Source: Marinobacter algicola DG893 (GTDB lineage Bacteria > Pseudomonadota > Gammaproteobacteria > Pseudomonadales > Oleiphilaceae). Taken from it: DNA of 64,000 nucleotides. A program made the position numbers and the translations under genes. Position 1 is the stretch's first letter; each line of letters opens with the position of its first letter. The notes under the pieces are model-generated. The model was given only the letters and a program-made list of their open reading frames with translations, was not told the DNA's origin and did not search any database. The DNA lies in contig NZ_ABCP01000001.1 in NCBI RefSeq assembly GCF_000170835.1, positions 124,001 to 188,000 on the forward strand, written 5' to 3'. Positions 41,036-51,204 of the stretch are shown here, piece by piece.

Positions 41036-43354
41036 TCAGAAGGTCTGGCCGAGGGAGAACTGGAACACCTGAGTGTCATCACCGCTCTTGTCGTTCAAGG
41101 GTTTGGCAAGACTGAACGCCAACGGCCCGACTGCCGTGATCCATTGGAATCCTACACCGGCTGACAGGCGAATTTCATCCAGGGCCGGATCAAAATTCCT
41201 ATCGGCGTCAAACACCTGCCCCGCATCCACAAAGAACGCGGTTCTCATGGAACGGGTATCCCCAGCAAACGGTGTGGGGAAAATCAGTTCCAGACTGCCT
41301 TCCGTCAACAAGCTACCACCGAATGGATCCGGATCGGAAAAGTCGTTCGGCGCGTTGGTGGCAAGCGGGCCGAGAGAGTTTGCCTCATATCCGCGCACCG
41401 AACCATAGCCACCGGCATAGAAGTGCTCGTAGAACGGCATCACGCTCCGACCGCTATAACCGTCCCCGTAACCAATCTCTGACCGCGCCCTGAATACCCA
41501 GGTCTGGTTCTCGTTCAGTGGCTGGTAGAACTCGGTTTTCTGATTCAGCTTATAGAACGTCAGGTCGCTGCCGGGTACAGCCACATCGGCAGATAGCGAC
41601 AGACTGTAGCCGTCCGTTGGCAGAACCCCCCTGTTTAGTGTGCTGCGCCGCCACGAACCGAACAGGAAGTAATTATTGAAATCGTTGCCTTCTTCATCAA
41701 TGAAGGTTTTGACTTCCTCTGAGGTGAATGCGCCGGCCTTCACCTTGGACAGCGTGTAACCAAGCCCGAAATTGAGGCGGGTAATGTTGTCCGTGGGATA
41801 GCCGAAAGTGAGGCGGCCGCCGTACTCATCCAGCAGGTAGGATGAAATATCCTGCTCCTCAAAGTCAGTTTCACGGGCAAACACGCTGAAACCGCGGCTG
41901 ACGCCATCCACGGTGTAGTATGGGTCCTGGTAGGAGAAGTTGGCGCTCTTGATGGAATCACTGACATTGACGCCGAAGGACACACGCTTGCCGCTGCCAA
42001 AGAAGTTATTCTCGGACACGTTGGCGCCCAGGATTACCCCGGAGGCCTGCGAGAAGCCGACAGACGCCGACAGACTGCCTGTCGCCTGTTCCGCTACGGA
42101 ATAGTTAACGTCCACCAAATCATCCGTACCGGGCACAGGAACCGTCTCCACATCGACGGTTTCGAAGAAGCCAAGCCGCTCCAGCTTTGTTTTCGAGAAT
42201 TCAATCCGGTCGGTGGAAGCAACACCGCCTTCCATCTGGGTCATTTCCTGGCGCAAAACATCGTCCCGGGTGGACACGTTGCCATCAAAGTTGATGCGCC
42301 GGACATACGCCCTCTTACCAGGCTCCACGAAGAAGGTGACCGAAGCTGTATTGTCATCGGCAGGCTCCGGCACCGCATTCACGTTTGCAAACGCATAACC
42401 CTCACGGCCAAGACGACGGGAAAGCGCTTCCGATATCGCCGTCATCCGGGAACGGGAGAACACGTCGCCCTCTTCAATGGGAATAAGCTCCCGCAGCTCT
42501 TCCTCAGGTACGATCAGCTCGCCGCGCAGGTTGACGTCCGATACCGTGTACTGGGGCCCCTCGTTCAACGAAATGGCAATAAACACCTGCTTCTTGTCGG
42601 GAGAAATCGAGACCTGGCTGGACTCAACTGTAAAGTCAATGTAGCCGCGATCAAGGTAGAAAGACCGAAGTGATTCCAGGTCGCCACTCAGGCGCTCCCG
42701 CGCATATTTGTCAGCACTGGTGATGGAATTCCACCAACTGGTGGTCTGGAGCTCAAACAGATCCAGCAGCGTCTCGTCGTCAAACGCGTCGTTCCCGACA
42801 ATATTGATGTGCTGGATAGCCGCAACCGTGCCTTCGTTAATGTCCAGTTTGATGGCAACTCGATTGCGGGGAAGCTCCTCTGCGGTGGCTTTCACCCGCG
42901 CGTTGTAACGGCCCTGGCTGATGTAGGACCTGAGAATCTCAAGCTCCAGTCGCTCCAGGGTTGCCCGGCGAAAGACCTGCCCCTCCTGAAGTCCGGCTCC
43001 GGATAGCGCATCCATCAGCATGGGGGTTTCAATGTTCTTGTTACCTTCAATGTCTATGGATGTGATTGAAGGTCGCTCCTGAACCGTTAGAATCAGAACG
43101 CCACCATCACGGCTGGCTTTGATATCGGTAAACAGGCCGGTACGAAACAGGTCTTTGATCGCATCGGACAGCTCCACCTCATCGACCGGTTCCCCGATTG
43201 AAACGGGAAATGCAGAAAATACCGTCCCTGCGGATACCCGCTGAAGGCCTTCTACCTCGATATCGGATACGGTGAATTCATCAGCCAGTGCCGGTTTTAT
43301 GGTTGAGGTGGCGACTACCAAGCCTACAGCTATACCCAGAAGAGAACGTCTCAT
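41036..43354 (-). CDS. bamA: Outer-membrane protein assembly factor BamA
   Basis: A 772-residue outer-membrane barrel that inserts other barrels. After the signal peptide (LLGIAVGLVVATSTIKPALA) come five POTRA domains (starting FTVSDIEVEGLQRVSAGTVFS) and a 16-stranded barrel. The lid-loop motif VRGY is in GSVRGYEANSLGP, and the last residue is phenylalanine (FSLGQTF). Length is normal. It sits between rseP and skp in the classical order. Confidence 0.97.
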   Translation of the reverse strand: MRRSLLGIAVGLVVATSTIKPALADEFTVSDIEVEGLQRVSAGTVFSAFPVSIGEPVDEVELSDAIKDLFRTGLFTDIKASRDGGVLILTVQERPSITSIDIEGNKNIETPMLMDALSGAGLQEGQVFRRATLERLELEILRSYISQGRYNARVKATAEELPRNRVAIKLDINEGTVAAIQHINIVGNDAFDDETLLDLFELQTTSWWNSITSADKYARERLSGDLESLRSFYLDRGYIDFTVESSQVSISPDKKQVFIAISLNEGPQYTVSDVNLRGELIVPEEELRELIPIEEGDVFSRSRMTAISEALSRRLGREGYAFANVNAVPEPADDNTASVTFFVEPGKRAYVRRINFDGNVSTRDDVLRQEMTQMEGGVASTDRIEFSKTKLERLGFFETVDVETVPVPGTDDLVDVNYSVAEQATGSLSASVGFSQASGVILGANVSENNFFGSGKRVSFGVNVSDSIKSANFSYQDPYYTVDGVSRGFSVFARETDFEEQDISSYLLDEYGGRLTFGYPTDNITRLNFGLGYTLSKVKAGAFTSEEVKTFIDEEGNDFNNYFLFGSWRRSTLNRGVLPTDGYSLSLSADVAVPGSDLTFYKLNQKTEFYQPLNENQTWVFRARSEIGYGDGYSGRSVMPFYEHFYAGGYGSVRGYEANSLGPLATNAPNDFSDPDPFGGSLLTEGSLELIFPTPFAGDTRSMRTAFFVDAGQVFDADRNFDPALDEIRLSAGVGFQWITAVGPLAFSLAKPLNDKSGDDTQVFQFSLGQTF

Positions 43355-43397
43355 TCAATAATTTCGCCTGTTGATGCGCGTAAGGAGTTCGCAATTC

Positions 43398-44747
43398 TCA
43401 CAACCGCATCAGGTCGTTGTAAAGTGCGAACACCATTAATGTAAGGATCATTGCCATTCCAATACGCAGTCCGAATGCCTGAGCCTGTTCAGATAGAGGC
43501 TTCCGGCGGATGGCTTCAATGGTGTAATAGACAATATGCCCACCATCAAGAACCGGTATTGGTAGAAGGTTCAGCACCCCAAGACTGACACTGAGGTAGG
43601 CAAGAAAACGAATAAAGTCTTCGAAACCGGAACTTACACTGGCTTCCGCTATCCTGGCAATGGTAATCGGGCCACTAAGGTTAGTGGGAGAAAGCAATCC
43701 GGTCACCATTTTTTTGATCGCGACCAGGGTCAACCGAGTGTCACCCCAGGTTTCGGAGACCGCATTAGGAATCGCAGCCAGAGGGCCATAACTGACATCC
43801 CTGAGTACGTGATCAGGCCAGGTCACCTCGCTGACACCTGCGCCGACAAAACCGGTAACACTGCCATCGTCTGCTGTTCTTTCCGCGGGTGTGACACGAA
43901 TTTCTTCCGTGCGGCCACCACGTTCGACTGTCAGCTCCAAAGGCGTTTCGGGTGCATCGCGAATGAACGCCACCAGTTCGAACCAGTCCGCTACTGGCTT
44001 TCCGTCCACCGCCACCACACGGTCGCCGGACTTCAACCCGCCGGCCTCAGCCCGGCCACCCGGTGAGATCTCCCCCAGTACTGCCGGCACATCGGGCCGC
44101 CAGGGCGTCACACCAAATTCACGCAATGGGTTCGGCGTGTCTTCACTCAGACTCCAGCCACCCAGAGCCCCACGCAGCGTCCCACGATTACCGTTCTGCG
44201 AGACATCGATAATTACTTCACCAAATTCACCCGTGCGCTCAAGCAAGCGCATGTTCACGTCGCGCCAGGATGTCACCCGACGGCCGTCGACCTGGTGGAT
44301 TTCCATGCCACTGGTGAGCCCCACCCGTTCCGCGACGCTGCCCTGACTGACTTCGCCCACAATGGGCGCAACCGTGGTGAAGCCCACCACGCTGAGCAGC
44401 CAGTACGCAGCAATGGCAAACAGGAAATTCGCGATGGGCCCAGCAGCAGCAATAGCAATACGTTTCGAGGGGGACTTGGAATTGAACGACTGATCCTTGA
44501 GCTCTTCGGGCACCGGCCCTTCCCGCTCATCCAGCATTTTTACGTAACCACCGAGAGGGATAGCCGCAACCGCAAACTCGGTCCCCTGCCGGTCATACCA
44601 CGAAAACAGAGGCTTCCCGAAACCAACAGAAAACCGCAAAACCTTGACGCCGCAGCGGCGAGCCACCCAAAAGTGACCAGCCTCATGGAGCGTCACCAGA
44701 ATGCCCAGCGTCAGTATCAACGCTAATACGGTTTCAACTATCTGCAT
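43398..44747 (-). CDS. rseP: Site-2 zinc metalloprotease RseP
   Basis: A 449-residue inner-membrane protease of regulated intramembrane proteolysis; it cuts anti-sigma factor RseA and remnant signal peptides. The zinc site HEAGH is in the first helix (TLHEAGHFWVARRCGVKV), two PDZ domains follow (GEVSQGSVAERVGLTSG, GEISPGGRAEAGGLKSGD), and the third zinc ligand is in VLDGGHIVYY. It lies between dxr and bamA, as usual. Confidence 0.97.
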   Translation of the reverse strand: MQIVETVLALILTLGILVTLHEAGHFWVARRCGVKVLRFSVGFGKPLFSWYDRQGTEFAVAAIPLGGYVKMLDEREGPVPEELKDQSFNSKSPSKRIAIAAAGPIANFLFAIAAYWLLSVVGFTTVAPIVGEVSQGSVAERVGLTSGMEIHQVDGRRVTSWRDVNMRLLERTGEFGEVIIDVSQNGNRGTLRGALGGWSLSEDTPNPLREFGVTPWRPDVPAVLGEISPGGRAEAGGLKSGDRVVAVDGKPVADWFELVAFIRDAPETPLELTVERGGRTEEIRVTPAERTADDGSVTGFVGAGVSEVTWPDHVLRDVSYGPLAAIPNAVSETWGDTRLTLVAIKKMVTGLLSPTNLSGPITIARIAEASVSSGFEDFIRFLAYLSVSLGVLNLLPIPVLDGGHIVYYTIEAIRRKPLSEQAQAFGLRIGMAMILTLMVFALYNDLMRL

Positions 44748-44796
44748 AATGCTCTCTGTTGGTGATGATAGGACCGCCTCTCAGAACTCGCCTGTT

Positions 44797-45990
44797 TCAG
44801 ACAGCCAGCGCCCGTATCTGTTCCCGTGCGACGACGCGGCCCTCGGCATCCTTCGCGAAGATGGTATCGAAACTGTCCGCCGGTACAACCTCGGTGGCTG
44901 CCAACGTACGCTCTATGATAAGGGGGATATCCGCAAAACACAGGTTACCGGAAAGAAAGGCCGAAACGGCCTCTTCGTTCGCAGCATTCATGACCGCTGG
45001 CGCAGTTCCGCCCTTGTGGAACGCCTCCGCGGCCAATTTCAGACACGGAAAGCGCTCCAGGTCCGGGCGCTCAAAGTGAAACTGCCCGATACGAAACAGA
45101 TCCAGCGGGGCAACGCCGGCTTCAATCCGCTCAGGCCACGCAAGGCCGTTGGCGATGGGCGTGCGCATGTCGGGACTACCGAGCTGCGCCAGAACGGACC
45201 CATCGGCGTACTCAACCATCGAATGAATGATACTCTCCGGGTGGACGTGCACCTCAATCATTTCCGGCGTGGTATTGAACAGCCAGCATGCTTCTATCAG
45301 CTCCAACCCCTTGTTCATCAGGGTCGCGGAATCGACTGAAATCTTCTGCCCCATCGACCAGTTGGGGTGGTTGCAGGCCTCGGCAGGCAGGACGTTGCGC
45401 AGGGATTCAGCCGAGTGAGTACGAAACGGCCCACCGGAGGCAGTAAGCAGAATGCGAGTAATACCCGCGCCACGGGTATCCCGGATCTTGTCCGGCGGCA
45501 TACACTGAAAAATGGCGTTATGCTCGCTGTCGATTGGCAGAACGTCTGCACCCGACGCCAGAACCGCATCCATAAACAGCTTGCCCGACATAACCAGCGC
45601 TTCTTTGTTGGCAAGCAAAACACGCTTGCCCGCCCGCACTGCAGCAAGCGTGGGCGGCAACCCGACAGCTCCAACGATCGCTGCCATGACTGTATCGGAA
45701 TCACCATCGCCCGCGACTTGGCACAGCGCTTCAGAGCCACCAAGAACCGCTACAGAAGGCAAATCACCTAATGCACGTGACAGCTCGGCGGCCGCATTTT
45801 CATCGGCCATGACTGCGTACCTTGGACGAAACTCATGGCACAGCTCCACCATGCTGTCGACACTGGTGCTGGCGGTTAACGCTGAAACCGAAAACCGGTC
45901 TGGGTGGCGACGAATGACATCGAGCGTACTCAGGCCAATGGAGCCAGTCGCCCCAAGTATCGAAACACGACGCTTCACGATTGTCACCAT
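44797..45990 (-). CDS. dxr: 1-deoxy-D-xylulose 5-phosphate reductoisomerase
   Basis: A 397-residue enzyme of the MEP isoprenoid pathway. The NADPH motif is [14 protein letters not shown], and metal and substrate residues lie in [12 protein letters not shown] and [15 protein letters not shown] use ATG 45988-45990, giving the E. coli length (398 residues there); an ATG at 46006-46008 would add six residues. It overlaps cdsA by seven bases. Product feeds undecaprenyl and quinone synthesis with uppS nearby. Confidence 0.96.
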   Translation of the reverse strand: MVTIVKRRVSILGATGSIGLSTLDVIRRHPDRFSVSALTASTSVDSMVELCHEFRPRYAVMADENAAAELSRALGDLPSVAVLGGSEALCQVAGDGDSDTVMAAIVGAVGLPPTLAAVRAGKRVLLANKEALVMSGKLFMDAVLASGADVLPIDSEHNAIFQCMPPDKIRDTRGAGITRILLTASGGPFRTHSAESLRNVLPAEACNHPNWSMGQKISVDSATLMNKGLELIEACWLFNTTPEMIEVHVHPESIIHSMVEYADGSVLAQLGSPDMRTPIANGLAWPERIEAGVAPLDLFRIGQFHFERPDLERFPCLKLAAEAFHKGGTAPAVMNAANEEAVSAFLSGNLCFADIPLIIERTLAATEVVPADSFDTIFAKDAEGRVVAREQIRALAV

Positions 45991-46823
45991 TGCCCCGTCG
46001 TCAACCAACCCATCAGGGTGATGATCAGGGCAAACACCGGAATGGCAGCTGTCAGGCTGTCGATCCTGTCCATGATCCCACCATGGCCAGGCAGTAGCTG
46101 ACTGCTATCCTTAATGCCCCTGAAGCGTTTCAGCATGCTTTCCAGCAGATCGCCAAGTACGGAAACAGCACCAGTGATCAGACTCGCAACAACCAGTAGC
46201 AGCAACTGCATGGTGCTGGCTGAGGCCAGCGCACTGATGATAATCGCGAAGATCGCGACTGCCACCAGGCCACCCCAGACACCCGCCCAGGATTTTCCCG
46301 GACTGACTCTGGGTGCGAGCTTCGCCTTGCCAAACGCACGGCCGGCAAAATAGGCGCCGATATCGGCCACCCAGACCACGCAGAAAACATAAAGAATAAG
46401 CAGGAGGTTATTGGCACTGTCACCGAACTGAAAGCCGCCGGTGCGAAGGTGGTTCAGCCCTACCCATGCGGGAACCAGAACCAATAAACCCATCAGGGCA
46501 CGGGCAGGCACGCCGCCCCAGCGCTCAGAACCGCTGGGGTAATTTCTTACCAGCAGGAAACTCAGTATCCACCAGAACAGTGCCAGCCATAGTACCGCAA
46601 CCGCCGGAACGTTCAGCAGTCCGTATAACACCGCCGCAACCATAAGGGCATATACAACTCGGGCCACGGGCGCGGTCAGGCCAGACATGTTGGCCCACTC
46701 CCAGGCACCAACGGCGATAATGGCTCCGGTAAACAGGGCGAACCCCAGAGGCGGCAGGAAGAAAATTCCACCAATGGCGATGGGTGCCAGGATAAGCGCG
46801 GTAATAATACGGGTTTTAAGCAC
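45984..46823 (-). CDS. cdsA: Phosphatidate cytidylyltransferase
   Basis: A 279-residue membrane enzyme making CDP-diacylglycerol from phosphatidic acid. It has about eight helices, and the CdsA signature is clear near the C terminus: SPGKSWAG, then [21 protein letters not shown] and [15 protein letters not shown] use GTG 46821-46823, as similarity begins at [15 protein letters not shown]; an ATG at 46863-46865 overlapping uppS by 20 bases would add 14 polar residues. Confidence 0.93.
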   Translation of the reverse strand: MLKTRIITALILAPIAIGGIFFLPPLGFALFTGAIIAVGAWEWANMSGLTAPVARVVYALMVAAVLYGLLNVPAVAVLWLALFWWILSFLLVRNYPSGSERWGGVPARALMGLLVLVPAWVGLNHLRTGGFQFGDSANNLLLILYVFCVVWVADIGAYFAGRAFGKAKLAPRVSPGKSWAGVWGGLVAVAIFAIIISALASASTMQLLLLVVASLITGAVSVLGDLLESMLKRFRGIKDSSQLLPGHGGIMDRIDSLTAAIPVFALIITLMGWLTTGQW

Positions 46824-46845
46824 GATATCGTTCGCTATCTTGTCG

Positions 46846-47616
46846 TTATTGTTCTGACGAAACACTGGCTATCTGGTCGTCTGTCTGACCAAAACGGCGT
46901 TTCCGACCCGCATATGCCTGCAGCGCCTGCCCCATTTCCTGCTCCTGGAAATCGGGCCAGTAAACGGGAGAAAAATACAGCTCGGTATAGGCCAGGTGCC
47001 AAAGCATGAAATTGCTGATGCGTTGCTCGCCAGCCGTACGAATCATCAGGTCCGGCATGGGCAAGTCGCCAATAGACAAGTGGTGCTGAATCAGGTCATC
47101 GGTGATGTCGGAGGGCGCCAGCTCTCCCGAACGGACCTTCTCAGCCACTCTGCGGCTGGCCTGGGTGATGTCCCAGTGCCCACCATAGTTGGCTGCGATA
47201 ACCAGCGTCATTCGGGTGTTATCACGGGTAAGCGCCTCGGCGCGCTCCATATGCTCCTGCAGGTTTGCACTGAACGCAGAGCGATCGCCGATAATGCGCA
47301 GGCAGATGTCGTTGCGGTGTAGCTTTTTGACTTCCCGCTCCAACGCAAACAGGAACAGGCGCATCAGGGCCGACACTTCATCCTCCGGGCGGCGCCAGTT
47401 CTCGCTGGAAAACGCAAACAGAGTCAGCACCTCCACCCCTTCCCGGGCACAGGTTTCAACCACCGATCTCACCGCCTTCACACCGGCCTTGTGGCCGGCG
47501 ACACCTTTCAGTCGCCGGGCTTTTGCCCAGCGATTGTTACCATCCATGATAATGGCCACATGCCGGGGTCGGCTACCAGCCGAAACCGGAATCTCTGCGG
47601 ATACACTTTCCGTCAT
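46846..47616 (-). CDS. uppS: Undecaprenyl diphosphate synthase
   Basis: A 256-residue cis-prenyltransferase producing the lipid carrier for peptidoglycan and polysaccharides. The catalytic region is IIMDGNNRWAKARRLKGVAGH, followed by TLFAFSSENWRRP and the C-terminal LMIRTAGEQRISNFMLWHLAYTE. Normal length. It lies between frr and cdsA, the usual order. Confidence 0.97.
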   Translation of the reverse strand: MTESVSAEIPVSAGSRPRHVAIIMDGNNRWAKARRLKGVAGHKAGVKAVRSVVETCAREGVEVLTLFAFSSENWRRPEDEVSALMRLFLFALEREVKKLHRNDICLRIIGDRSAFSANLQEHMERAEALTRDNTRMTLVIAANYGGHWDITQASRRVAEKVRSGELAPSDITDDLIQHHLSIGDLPMPDLMIRTAGEQRISNFMLWHLAYTELYFSPVYWPDFQEQEMGQALQAYAGRKRRFGQTDDQIASVSSEQ

Positions 47617-47691
47617 GCAATCCCCTGTTCAGCCGATACCGGACAACTGCGATGGCACCGGCTGATCATTGTGCTGAATTGGACCGGCTGA

Positions 47692-48249
47692 TCAGACAGC
47701 CATCAGATCCTCTTCCTTGGCCTTGAGCTGCTTCTCGATCTCAGCGATATAACGGTCGGTCAACTTCTGGATCTCTTCCTCACCGTAGCGCTCTTCATCT
47801 TCGTTGATGTCTTTTTCCTTCAGCAGCTCTTTCAGCGTACTGTTGGCATCACGACGCGCGTTGCGGACAGAAACCTTGCCGTGCTCCGCATCAGCCCTGG
47901 CCTGCTTGACCATTTCCTTACGGGTTTCCTCAGTCAGCATCGGCATGGGAATCCGAATGACCTCACCGTTATTAGAGGGATTCAGACCCAGATCCGACAT
48001 CATGATCGCTTTTTCGATCTTCGGTAACAGCGGCTTCTCCCAGGGCGACACGGCTAACGTGCGGTTATCCTCAACGTTCACGCTCGCCACTTGCTTGAGC
48101 GGTGTCTCCTGGCCGTAGTAATCCACGGTTACGCTGTCCAGGATGGACGGATGCGCTCGCCCGGTACGAATCTTGTTAAAAGCCCAGCTCAGGGATTCAA
48201 GGCTTTTCTTCATCTTCTTTTCAGCATCAGCTTTAATATCGTCAATCAC
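47692..48249 (-). CDS. frr: Ribosome recycling factor
   Basis: A 185-residue factor that splits post-termination ribosomes with EF-G. Conserved features are KIRTGRAHPSILDSVTVDYYG and SPWEKPLLPKIEKAI, plus the charged C-terminal helices. The start is GTG 48247-48249, which gives exactly the usual 185 residues and has GAGG nine bases upstream; the longer open frame adds nine codons. Confidence 0.97.
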   Translation of the reverse strand: MIDDIKADAEKKMKKSLESLSWAFNKIRTGRAHPSILDSVTVDYYGQETPLKQVASVNVEDNRTLAVSPWEKPLLPKIEKAIMMSDLGLNPSNNGEVIRIPMPMLTEETRKEMVKQARADAEHGKVSVRNARRDANSTLKELLKEKDINEDEERYGEEEIQKLTDRYIAEIEKQLKAKEEDLMAV

Positions 48250-48291
48250 TGCAGCGTCCTCGGATTCGTTGTTCAAAATGTCTCAATCAGA

Positions 48292-49020
48292 TTACTCGAT
48301 CAATGTACCTTCCGACTCCCCGGTCACGATACGGGTCAGCGCGCCAGAGCGATTCATGTCGAAGACCCGGAGAGGCATGCCATGATCTCGCGCAAGGCAT
48401 ATAGCGGTCAGATCCATCACACCCAGCTTCTTGTCCAGCACCTCGTCATAGGTGAGCCGATCGTATTTTTCCGCAGTCGGATCCTTGTACGGATCGGCGG
48501 AATAAACACCATCAACCTTGGTTGCCTTCAACACGGCATCCGCTTCAATTTCGATCCCCCGCAGACAAGCGGCTGAGTCGGTCGTGAAGAACGGGTTACC
48601 GGTGCCTGCACAGAAAATCACCACATCGCCGTCTTTCAGGTCGCGCACCGCCCGCCGGCGATCATAATGCTCAACAATACCACTCATGGGGATGGCAGAC
48701 ATAACCCGGGTACGGATATTGGATCGCTCCAGGGCGTCACGCATGGCCAAGCCATTCATGACCGTTGCCAGCATACCCATATGGTCGCCTGTCACCCTAT
48801 CCATGCCAGCAGCGTTCAACGCCGCACCACGGAAGAGATTGCCACCACCAACAACCAGGCCTACCTGAACACCAATACCGATGAGCGAACCAATATCCAA
48901 TGCCATCCGGTCAAGCACTTTTGGATCGATGCCAAAATCGTGCTCGCCCATTAAGGCTTCACCGCTGAGTTTGAGCAGGACACGTTTGTATCTGGGCTGG
49001 GTATTGGACGACTTCGGCAT
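48292..49020 (-). CDS. pyrH: UMP kinase
   Basis: A 242-residue amino-acid-kinase-fold enzyme converting UMP to UDP. Motifs are [42 protein letters not shown] and [16 protein letters not shown]. It lies between tsf and frr in the standard order; a long hairpin precedes it at 49073-49124. Confidence 0.97.
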   Translation of the reverse strand: MPKSSNTQPRYKRVLLKLSGEALMGEHDFGIDPKVLDRMALDIGSLIGIGVQVGLVVGGGNLFRGAALNAAGMDRVTGDHMGMLATVMNGLAMRDALERSNIRTRVMSAIPMSGIVEHYDRRRAVRDLKDGDVVIFCAGTGNPFFTTDSAACLRGIEIEADAVLKATKVDGVYSADPYKDPTAEKYDRLTYDEVLDKKLGVMDLTAICLARDHGMPLRVFDMNRSGALTRIVTGESEGTLIE

Positions 49021-49072
49021 GAGGATCCCCTTCTATATGTCTGGCTTGGTGCCTGGCAGGACAAGCTTCTCA

Positions 49073-49124
49073 GGCTTGTATCTGACATACTCCTCAATAA
49101 AAAGGGGTATCTCAGATACAAGCC
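49073..49124. other. Long hairpin in the tsf-pyrH gap
   Basis: A perfect 13-base stem (GGCTTGTATCTGA with TCAGATACAAGCC) is extended after one mismatch by a further seven pairs, including one G-U, around an A-rich 10-base loop. No T-run follows in the direction of transcription, so it is more likely an RNA processing or partial attenuation element than a full terminator. Confidence 0.75.
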
Positions 49125-49206
49125 CGCCACGAAAACCGGAAAACTCCGGCTAACGTGGCAGACTTGGAAGGTGCCCCGGACATCGCCTTGGCACCTGTCA
49201 GAAGGA

Positions 49207-50076
49207 TCAGGACTTGCCGGTACCTGCCGCCGCAGCGACCTCTGCCGCAAAATCCACTTCTTCCTTCTCGATACCTTCACCGACTTCCAGGCGAACAAAG
49301 CTAACCAGCTCACCGCCGTTGTCTTTGATCAGCTGACCCACGCTCTGGTCAGGATTCTTGACGAACGGTTGCTCGACCAGGCTGTTCTCCGCCAGGAATT
49401 TCTTGATCCGGCCGCCCATCATCTTTTCGACGATTTCTGCAGGCTTGCCTTCCATATCCGGCTGGGCCTTGATGACGTCCTTTTCTTTCTCAAGTTCGTC
49501 GGCCGGCATGTCTTCCGGCTTGCCAACCCGTGGGTTAACAGCGGCAACGTGCATGGCAACGTCACGAGCAACTTCAGCGCTGCCTGCAGAAAGGGCCACA
49601 ACAGACGCAATCTTGTTAGTGCTGTGAACGTAGGCACCCACAACCGGGCCTTCTACCCGTACGATACGACGAACAGTGATGTTCTCGCCGATCTTCTGAA
49701 CCAGCGCTTCACGCTTGGCTTCCAGATCGCCTTTCATCAGGTCGGCAACGTCGGTCTTGCCATTTTCAAAAGCCACGTTCAGAACGTCGTTGGCGAAGTT
49801 CATGAAGTTGTCATCACGAGCAACAAAATCAGTCTCGGAGTTCACTTCCAGGATGTAAGCGACGGTGTTGTCGTCAGACACCTTGATCAGGGAAACACCT
49901 TCAGCAGCGGTGCGCCCCGCCTTCTTGGCGGCTTTCAGGCCGGAAGACTTACGCAGTTCTTCAATTGCGGCATCAACGCTTCCGTCAGCTTCCACCAGCG
50001 CCTTTTTGCACTCCATCATGCCAAGGCCGGTGCGCTCACGAAGCTCTTTGACCATTGCAGCAGTAATTGCAGCCAT
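49207..50076 (-). CDS. tsf: Elongation factor Ts
   Basis: A 289-residue nucleotide exchange factor for EF-Tu. The N-terminal UBA-like domain ([19 protein letters not shown]) and the EF-Tu contact [10 protein letters not shown] are present. ATG 50074-50076 is favoured by GAGG about eight bases upstream; an overlapping ATG two codons earlier is less well spaced. It follows rpsB in the universal order. Confidence 0.97.
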   Translation of the reverse strand: MAAITAAMVKELRERTGLGMMECKKALVEADGSVDAAIEELRKSSGLKAAKKAGRTAAEGVSLIKVSDDNTVAYILEVNSETDFVARDDNFMNFANDVLNVAFENGKTDVADLMKGDLEAKREALVQKIGENITVRRIVRVEGPVVGAYVHSTNKIASVVALSAGSAEVARDVAMHVAAVNPRVGKPEDMPADELEKEKDVIKAQPDMEGKPAEIVEKMMGGRIKKFLAENSLVEQPFVKNPDQSVGQLIKDNGGELVSFVRLEVGEGIEKEEVDFAAEVAAAAGTGKS

Positions 50077-50166
50077 GTTCATTCCTCTTAACTGTTCCGA
50101 ATTCTGGACCGGTGCGCCCGGCAGCAAACCACGGGCACACCCTACAACCTGTTCGCGAAGGAGCTA

Positions 50167-50919
50167 TTACTCCGCAGCGGGAGCAGCACCTTCCGCGTCT
50201 TCGCTGACTTCTACAAACTCGTCAGCGCCGGCACCGGCAGACTGGGCCGCTTCGATGCAGGTTTCAGCAACGGCCTGCACGTAAATCTGGATCGCGCGGA
50301 TGGCATCGTCGTTGCCCGGAATCACGTAATCAACGCCGTCAGGGTCGCTGTTGGTGTCCACAACACCGATCACAGGAATACCCAGCTTGTTGGCTTCCTT
50401 GATCGCGATACGCTCGTGGTCAACGTCGATCACGAACATGGCATCCGGCAGGCCGCCCATGTCCTTGATACCGCCGATGGAGCGCTCAAGGCGGTCCATT
50501 TCGCGGGTACGGTCCAAGGCTTCTTTCTTGGTCAGCTTGTCGAACGTACCGTCCTGGCTCTGGGCTTCCAGGTCGCGATAGCGACGGATTGACTGGCGAA
50601 TGGTCTTGTAGTTGGTCAGCATGCCGCCCAACCAGCGATGGTTCACGTATGGCTGATTGGAGCGCAGTGCTTCTTCCTTGATGATCTTGGCCGCCGCACG
50701 CTTGGTGCCAACGAACAGGATCTTGTTCTTGTTGCCCGCGAGGTTATGAACGAAGTTCAACGCATCGTTCATGGCAGGAACAGTCTGCTCAAGGTTGATG
50801 ATATGAATCTTGTTGCGAGCGCCGAAGATGAACTTCGACATTTTCGGGTTCCAGTAACGGGTCTGGTGACCGAAGTGGGCGCCTGCTTTCAGCAGGTCAC
50901 GCATATTTACCTGAGCCAT
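50167..50919 (-). CDS. rpsB: 30S ribosomal protein S2
   Basis: A 250-residue ribosomal protein. The start [25 protein letters not shown] and the segments [12 protein letters not shown] and [26 protein letters not shown] are diagnostic. The acidic C-terminal tail ([17 protein letters not shown]) is a little longer than in E. coli. Its leader contains a structured element (50951-51039) that is probably the S2 autoregulatory site. Confidence 0.98.
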   Translation of the reverse strand: MAQVNMRDLLKAGAHFGHQTRYWNPKMSKFIFGARNKIHIINLEQTVPAMNDALNFVHNLAGNKNKILFVGTKRAAAKIIKEEALRSNQPYVNHRWLGGMLTNYKTIRQSIRRYRDLEAQSQDGTFDKLTKKEALDRTREMDRLERSIGGIKDMGGLPDAMFVIDVDHERIAIKEANKLGIPVIGVVDTNSDPDGVDYVIPGNDDAIRAIQIYVQAVAETCIEAAQSAGAGADEFVEVSEDAEGAAPAAE

Positions 50920-50950
50920 GATATTTACCTTTTTAGCTTCGGGTTAGTCC

Positions 50951-51039
50951 TCCACACGTCCGATTGCCCCAACCTGGCTCCGTTGCCTTTATATAGAGAC
51001 AACATGAGCAGGCACCCTGGGACAACGTGCCGACGTGTG
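50951..51039 (-). promoter_or_regulatory. Structured rpsB leader, probable S2 autoregulatory element
   Basis: In the minus-strand transcript CACACGTC (51032-51039) pairs with GACGTGTG (50953-50960), closing a domain that contains the hairpin GGCAC/GTGCC (51011-51031). The conserved-looking GGAGGACTAACCCGAAGC follows, and rpsB starts 32 bases after the outer stem. In E. coli, S2 represses rpsB-tsf through a conserved leader; the equivalence here is inferred from position and structure. Confidence 0.62.
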
Positions 51040-51073
51040 TGCGAATTTGCCGGATTTGTTTCCAGCGGGCGCG

Positions 51074-51079
51074 TTTATA
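51074..51079 (-). promoter_or_regulatory. Candidate rpsB -10 element
   Basis: Minus-strand TATAAA preceded by TGG, about 150 bases before the rpsB start. The -35 region is poor. It would start the transcript just ahead of the structured leader. Confidence 0.45.
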
Positions 51080-51144
51080 CCATAAATCACCCGCCGGATT
51101 CCATTAATTTGTGCCCCGGAAAGCACGGCAAAACCGCCTCTTCC

Positions 51145-51173
51145 TTGTACCGGGCAACACTCCCCCTTAAAAT
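51145..51173 (+). promoter_or_regulatory. Sigma-70 promoter of map
   Basis: TTGTAC (51145-51150), a 17-base spacer and TAAAAT (51168-51173), giving a transcript starting about 25 bases before the map start codon. Confidence 0.75.
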
Positions 51174-51204
51174 GCGTGTTTGATCCAAATCAACGGGACC
51201 CCCA

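Noticed and set aside
43355..43397. Sigma-E promoter (GAACTT-type) upstream of bamA
   Set aside because: GAACTC is present, but no matching TCTGA-like -10 lies at the right distance.
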